Shown: positions 4,173-5,507 of the stretch, in pieces | Position numbering within the stretch: the stretch's first letter is position 1 | How the letters are laid out: each line of letters opens with the position of its first letter | Assembly (NCBI GenBank): GCA_017449925.1 | Contig: JAFSYO010000106.1 | Span: 1-5,507 of the forward strand | Length of the DNA: 5,507 bases | Reading direction: 5' to 3' | Source: Stomatobaculum sp. | GTDB lineage: Bacteria; Bacillota_A; Clostridia; Lachnospirales; Lachnospiraceae | Notes under the pieces: generated by a model | Database searches by the model: none | The model's input: the letters and a program-made list of their open reading frames with translations, nothing else | What the model was told of the DNA's origin: nothing | Made by a program: the position numbers and the translations under genes

Positions 4173-4904
4173 ATGTTTGACATTCACTCCCACATTATTT
4201 ACGGGGTCGATGACGGCTCCCGTTCCATAGAAGAATCCATTCAGATGATTGCAATGGATATAAAGCAAGGTGTCACGGACATTATCGCGACGCCTCATTA
4301 CTATGTGGATCACCCCTCTGATCCGGACCGGATTCTCCGCCGTCTGGAAGCACTTCGGAAGCAGCTAAAGGAACAGGGCCTGGACGAAGGGATACGCCTG
4401 TACCCCGGCAACGAAGTCCTCTGGTTCGAAAGCATGGCAGAGAAGCTGAGCAGCGGGGAAATTCTGCCCCTCGGCGATACCCGCTTCACCCTGGTGGAAT
4501 TCTATCCCGAGGAAAGCTGGGAGACTATTCTGCGGGCTGTAAGGAAGCTCCGGAACGCCGGCTGGCGCCCCATCATTGCCCACGCAGAGCGCTTTTTCGC
4601 CTTAAGAACTGCCCCAAAGGGAGAACAGAGCCGTTTCTCGGAACTCATCTCCCAGGGCGCTTACATCCAGCTCAGCACCGACCCCTTCGGCGGAGGCTTC
4701 TTCGACAGCACCTCCCGCTTCTGTAAAACCGCAGTCAAAAACGACGAAGTCCACTTCCTCGGCACCGACATGCACCGTCCGGACCGCCGACCGCCCGTAT
4801 GGACCGCCGCAGTGAACTACATCGAGAAAAAAGCCGACCGCCCCAACGCCCTTCTTCAGAAGAACGCGGAGCGAATGATGAGGAATGAAGATTTTATCTG
4901 GTGA
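4173..4904 (+). CDS. CpsB/CapC/YwqE-type PHP-domain protein-tyrosine phosphatase
   Basis: The protein has 243 residues, the normal family length. CpsB-type phosphatases are metal-dependent cytoplasmic enzymes that dephosphorylate bacterial tyrosine kinases (CpsD/CapB type) controlling capsule or exopolysaccharide synthesis. PHP metal-site motifs are complete: DIHSHIIYGVDDG (Asp3, His5, His7, Asp14), ATPHY (His42), GNEVLW (Glu81), LVEF (Glu109), AHAER (His137) and GTDMHRPDRRPP (Asp199, His201). The N-terminus matches the family start exactly, so the ATG at 4173 is secure although it has no ribosome binding site. The gene stands alone: no tyrosine kinase, chain-length regulator or glycosyltransferase is adjacent in the window, which is unusual for a capsule-locus gene. 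A related PHP phosphoesterase activity on another substrate cannot be excluded. Two direct repeats upstream suggest regulation. Confidence 0.9.
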   Translation: MFDIHSHIIYGVDDGSRSIEESIQMIAMDIKQGVTDIIATPHYYVDHPSDPDRILRRLEALRKQLKEQGLDEGIRLYPGNEVLWFESMAEKLSSGEILPLGDTRFTLVEFYPEESWETILRAVRKLRNAGWRPIIAHAERFFALRTAPKGEQSRFSELISQGAYIQLSTDPFGGGFFDSTSRFCKTAVKNDEVHFLGTDMHRPDRRPPVWTAAVNYIEKKADRPNALLQKNAERMMRNEDFIW

Positions 4905-4912
4905 TGAAAATC

Positions 4913-4950
4913 AGGCGGGGTTTCGGCCCCGCCTTAGTTTATAGGTTTTT
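4913..4950. terminator. Terminator between the convergent cpsB-like and ABC ATPase genes
   Basis: AGGCGGGG (4913-4920), loop TTTCGG, CCCCGCCT (4927-4934) make a perfect 8-bp GC-rich stem. On the plus strand TAGTTTATAGG and five T residues follow. On the minus strand the stem is followed by GATTTTC. It lies 8 bases after the phosphatase stop and 33 bases after the ABC gene stop, so it probably serves both directions, more strongly the plus strand. Confidence 0.85.
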
Positions 4951-4967
4951 ACCGGTGCCTGACAGCT

Positions 4968-5507
4968 TTACAGTCTTATCACTCTGTCGCAGCAGCGGGC
5001 TGTGGTCCGGCGATGGGACACGATGACGACGGTGTGGTCCTGCATCTCACGGAGGTTTGAGAGGAGTTTCATTTCTGTCTGCTCGTCGAGGGCACTGGTG
5101 GCTTCGTCCAAAAGGAGGACGGGGGCGCCGGAGCAGACGGCCCTGGCAATGGCGAGGCGCTGCATCTGACCTTCGGACAGTCCCGTACCGCGTTCGCCCA
5201 GCACGGAATCCATCTCGTTTTCCAGATCTGAAACAAACTCTTCTGCGCAGGAGATACGCAGCGCTTCGCGAATCTTTGTATCATCAGAAGATATGCTTCC
5301 GGAGAAGGTCACCACATCCCGGATTGTTCCGCTGAGAAGCTGGTTCCCCTGGGGGACATAGGCGAACAGGCGGCGCATGCCGGAGTCCAGAACCTTCTCT
5401 TCCCCTTCCGCCGTCCTGTAATAGCGCTCTCCGCTTTCCGGATCATAGATACACATAAGGAGCTTCAAAAGCGTCGACTTTCCGCAGCCGCTTCTTCCCA
5501 TCAGGGC
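4968..5507 (-). CDS. ABC exporter ATP-binding domain, C-terminal part (gene runs off the right edge)
   Basis: The visible 179 codons run from just before Walker A to the C-terminus. Counting from the Met at 5501: Walker A GRSGCGKST (2-10, Lys8), Q-loop VPQGNQLLSGTIRD (49-62, Gln51), signature LSEGQ (108-112, a variant of LSGGQ), Walker B VLLLDEATSALD (128-139, Glu133) and H-loop His163 in VIVSHR. All ATPase elements are intact, so the gene appears functional. FAYVPQGNQLLSGTIRD is typical of exporter-type ABC proteins with a fused membrane domain, which would lie beyond the window. The Met at 5501 is not the true start: the frame is open to the edge and Walker A is never N-terminal. The protein ends abruptly 14 residues after the H-loop His (TTARCCDRVIRL), shorter than many exporters. 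The substrate cannot be determined. Confidence 0.93.
   Translation of the reverse strand, partial: ALMGRSGCGKSTLLKLLMCIYDPESGERYYRTAEGEEKVLDSGMRRLFAYVPQGNQLLSGTIRDVVTFSGSISSDDTKIREALRISCAEEFVSDLENEMDSVLGERGTGLSEGQMQRLAIARAVCSGAPVLLLDEATSALDEQTEMKLLSNLREMQDHTVVIVSHRRTTARCCDRVIRL

Noticed and set aside
1..5507. CRISPR arrays, insertion sequences, tRNA or rRNA genes, phage or defence genes
   Set aside because: I saw no regularly spaced repeats, transposase motifs, cloverleaf sequences or phage-type proteins on either strand; the novelty lies in the ribozyme-controlled operon.

Overview
The window (5507 bases, moderately GC-rich) looks like a chromosomal segment from a Gram-positive, Clostridia-type (Lachnospiraceae-like) member of the Bacillota. 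The reasons are strong GGAGG-type ribosome binding sites, the GlmM, YvcK and CpsB subfamilies present, and above all a glmS-type self-cleaving ribozyme. The genus cannot be read from this stretch.

Layout. Positions 1-2480 on the minus strand form one transcription unit. It starts with a promoter (2452-2480), followed by a leader of about 350 nt that contains a glmS ribozyme (cleavage expected between 2363 and 2362). Then come a stand-alone left-handed beta-helix acyltransferase related to the C-terminal half of GlmU (1435-2094), glucosamine-6-phosphate deaminase nagB (560-1351), and the start of phosphoglucosamine mutase glmM (557 to beyond base 1). Upstream, also on the minus strand, are a hot-dog thioesterase of the FlK-like family (3583-3978) and a YvcK/CofD-like gene (2538-3494) that ends in a terminator next to the glm promoter. 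A divergent control region (3979-4172) separates these from a plus-strand CpsB/YwqE-type PHP-domain tyrosine phosphatase (4173-4904), which looks leaderless. A terminator at 4913-4950 separates it from the convergent C-terminal part of an ABC exporter ATPase (4968 to beyond 5507).

How the genes fit together. The standout is the ribozyme. Its family senses glucosamine-6-phosphate and normally destroys glmS mRNA. No glmS is visible here; the ribozyme instead precedes genes that could run fructose-6-P + NH3 -> GlcN-6-P (NagB in reverse) -> GlcN-1-P (GlmM) -> GlcNAc-1-P (the beta-helix protein). That is a UDP-GlcNAc precursor operon with NagB in the GlmS position and under GlmS-type feedback. Nearby YvcK (a family reported to bind UDP-sugars) and CpsB (a capsule/exopolysaccharide phosphatase family) fit a cell-envelope theme, though that link is inference.
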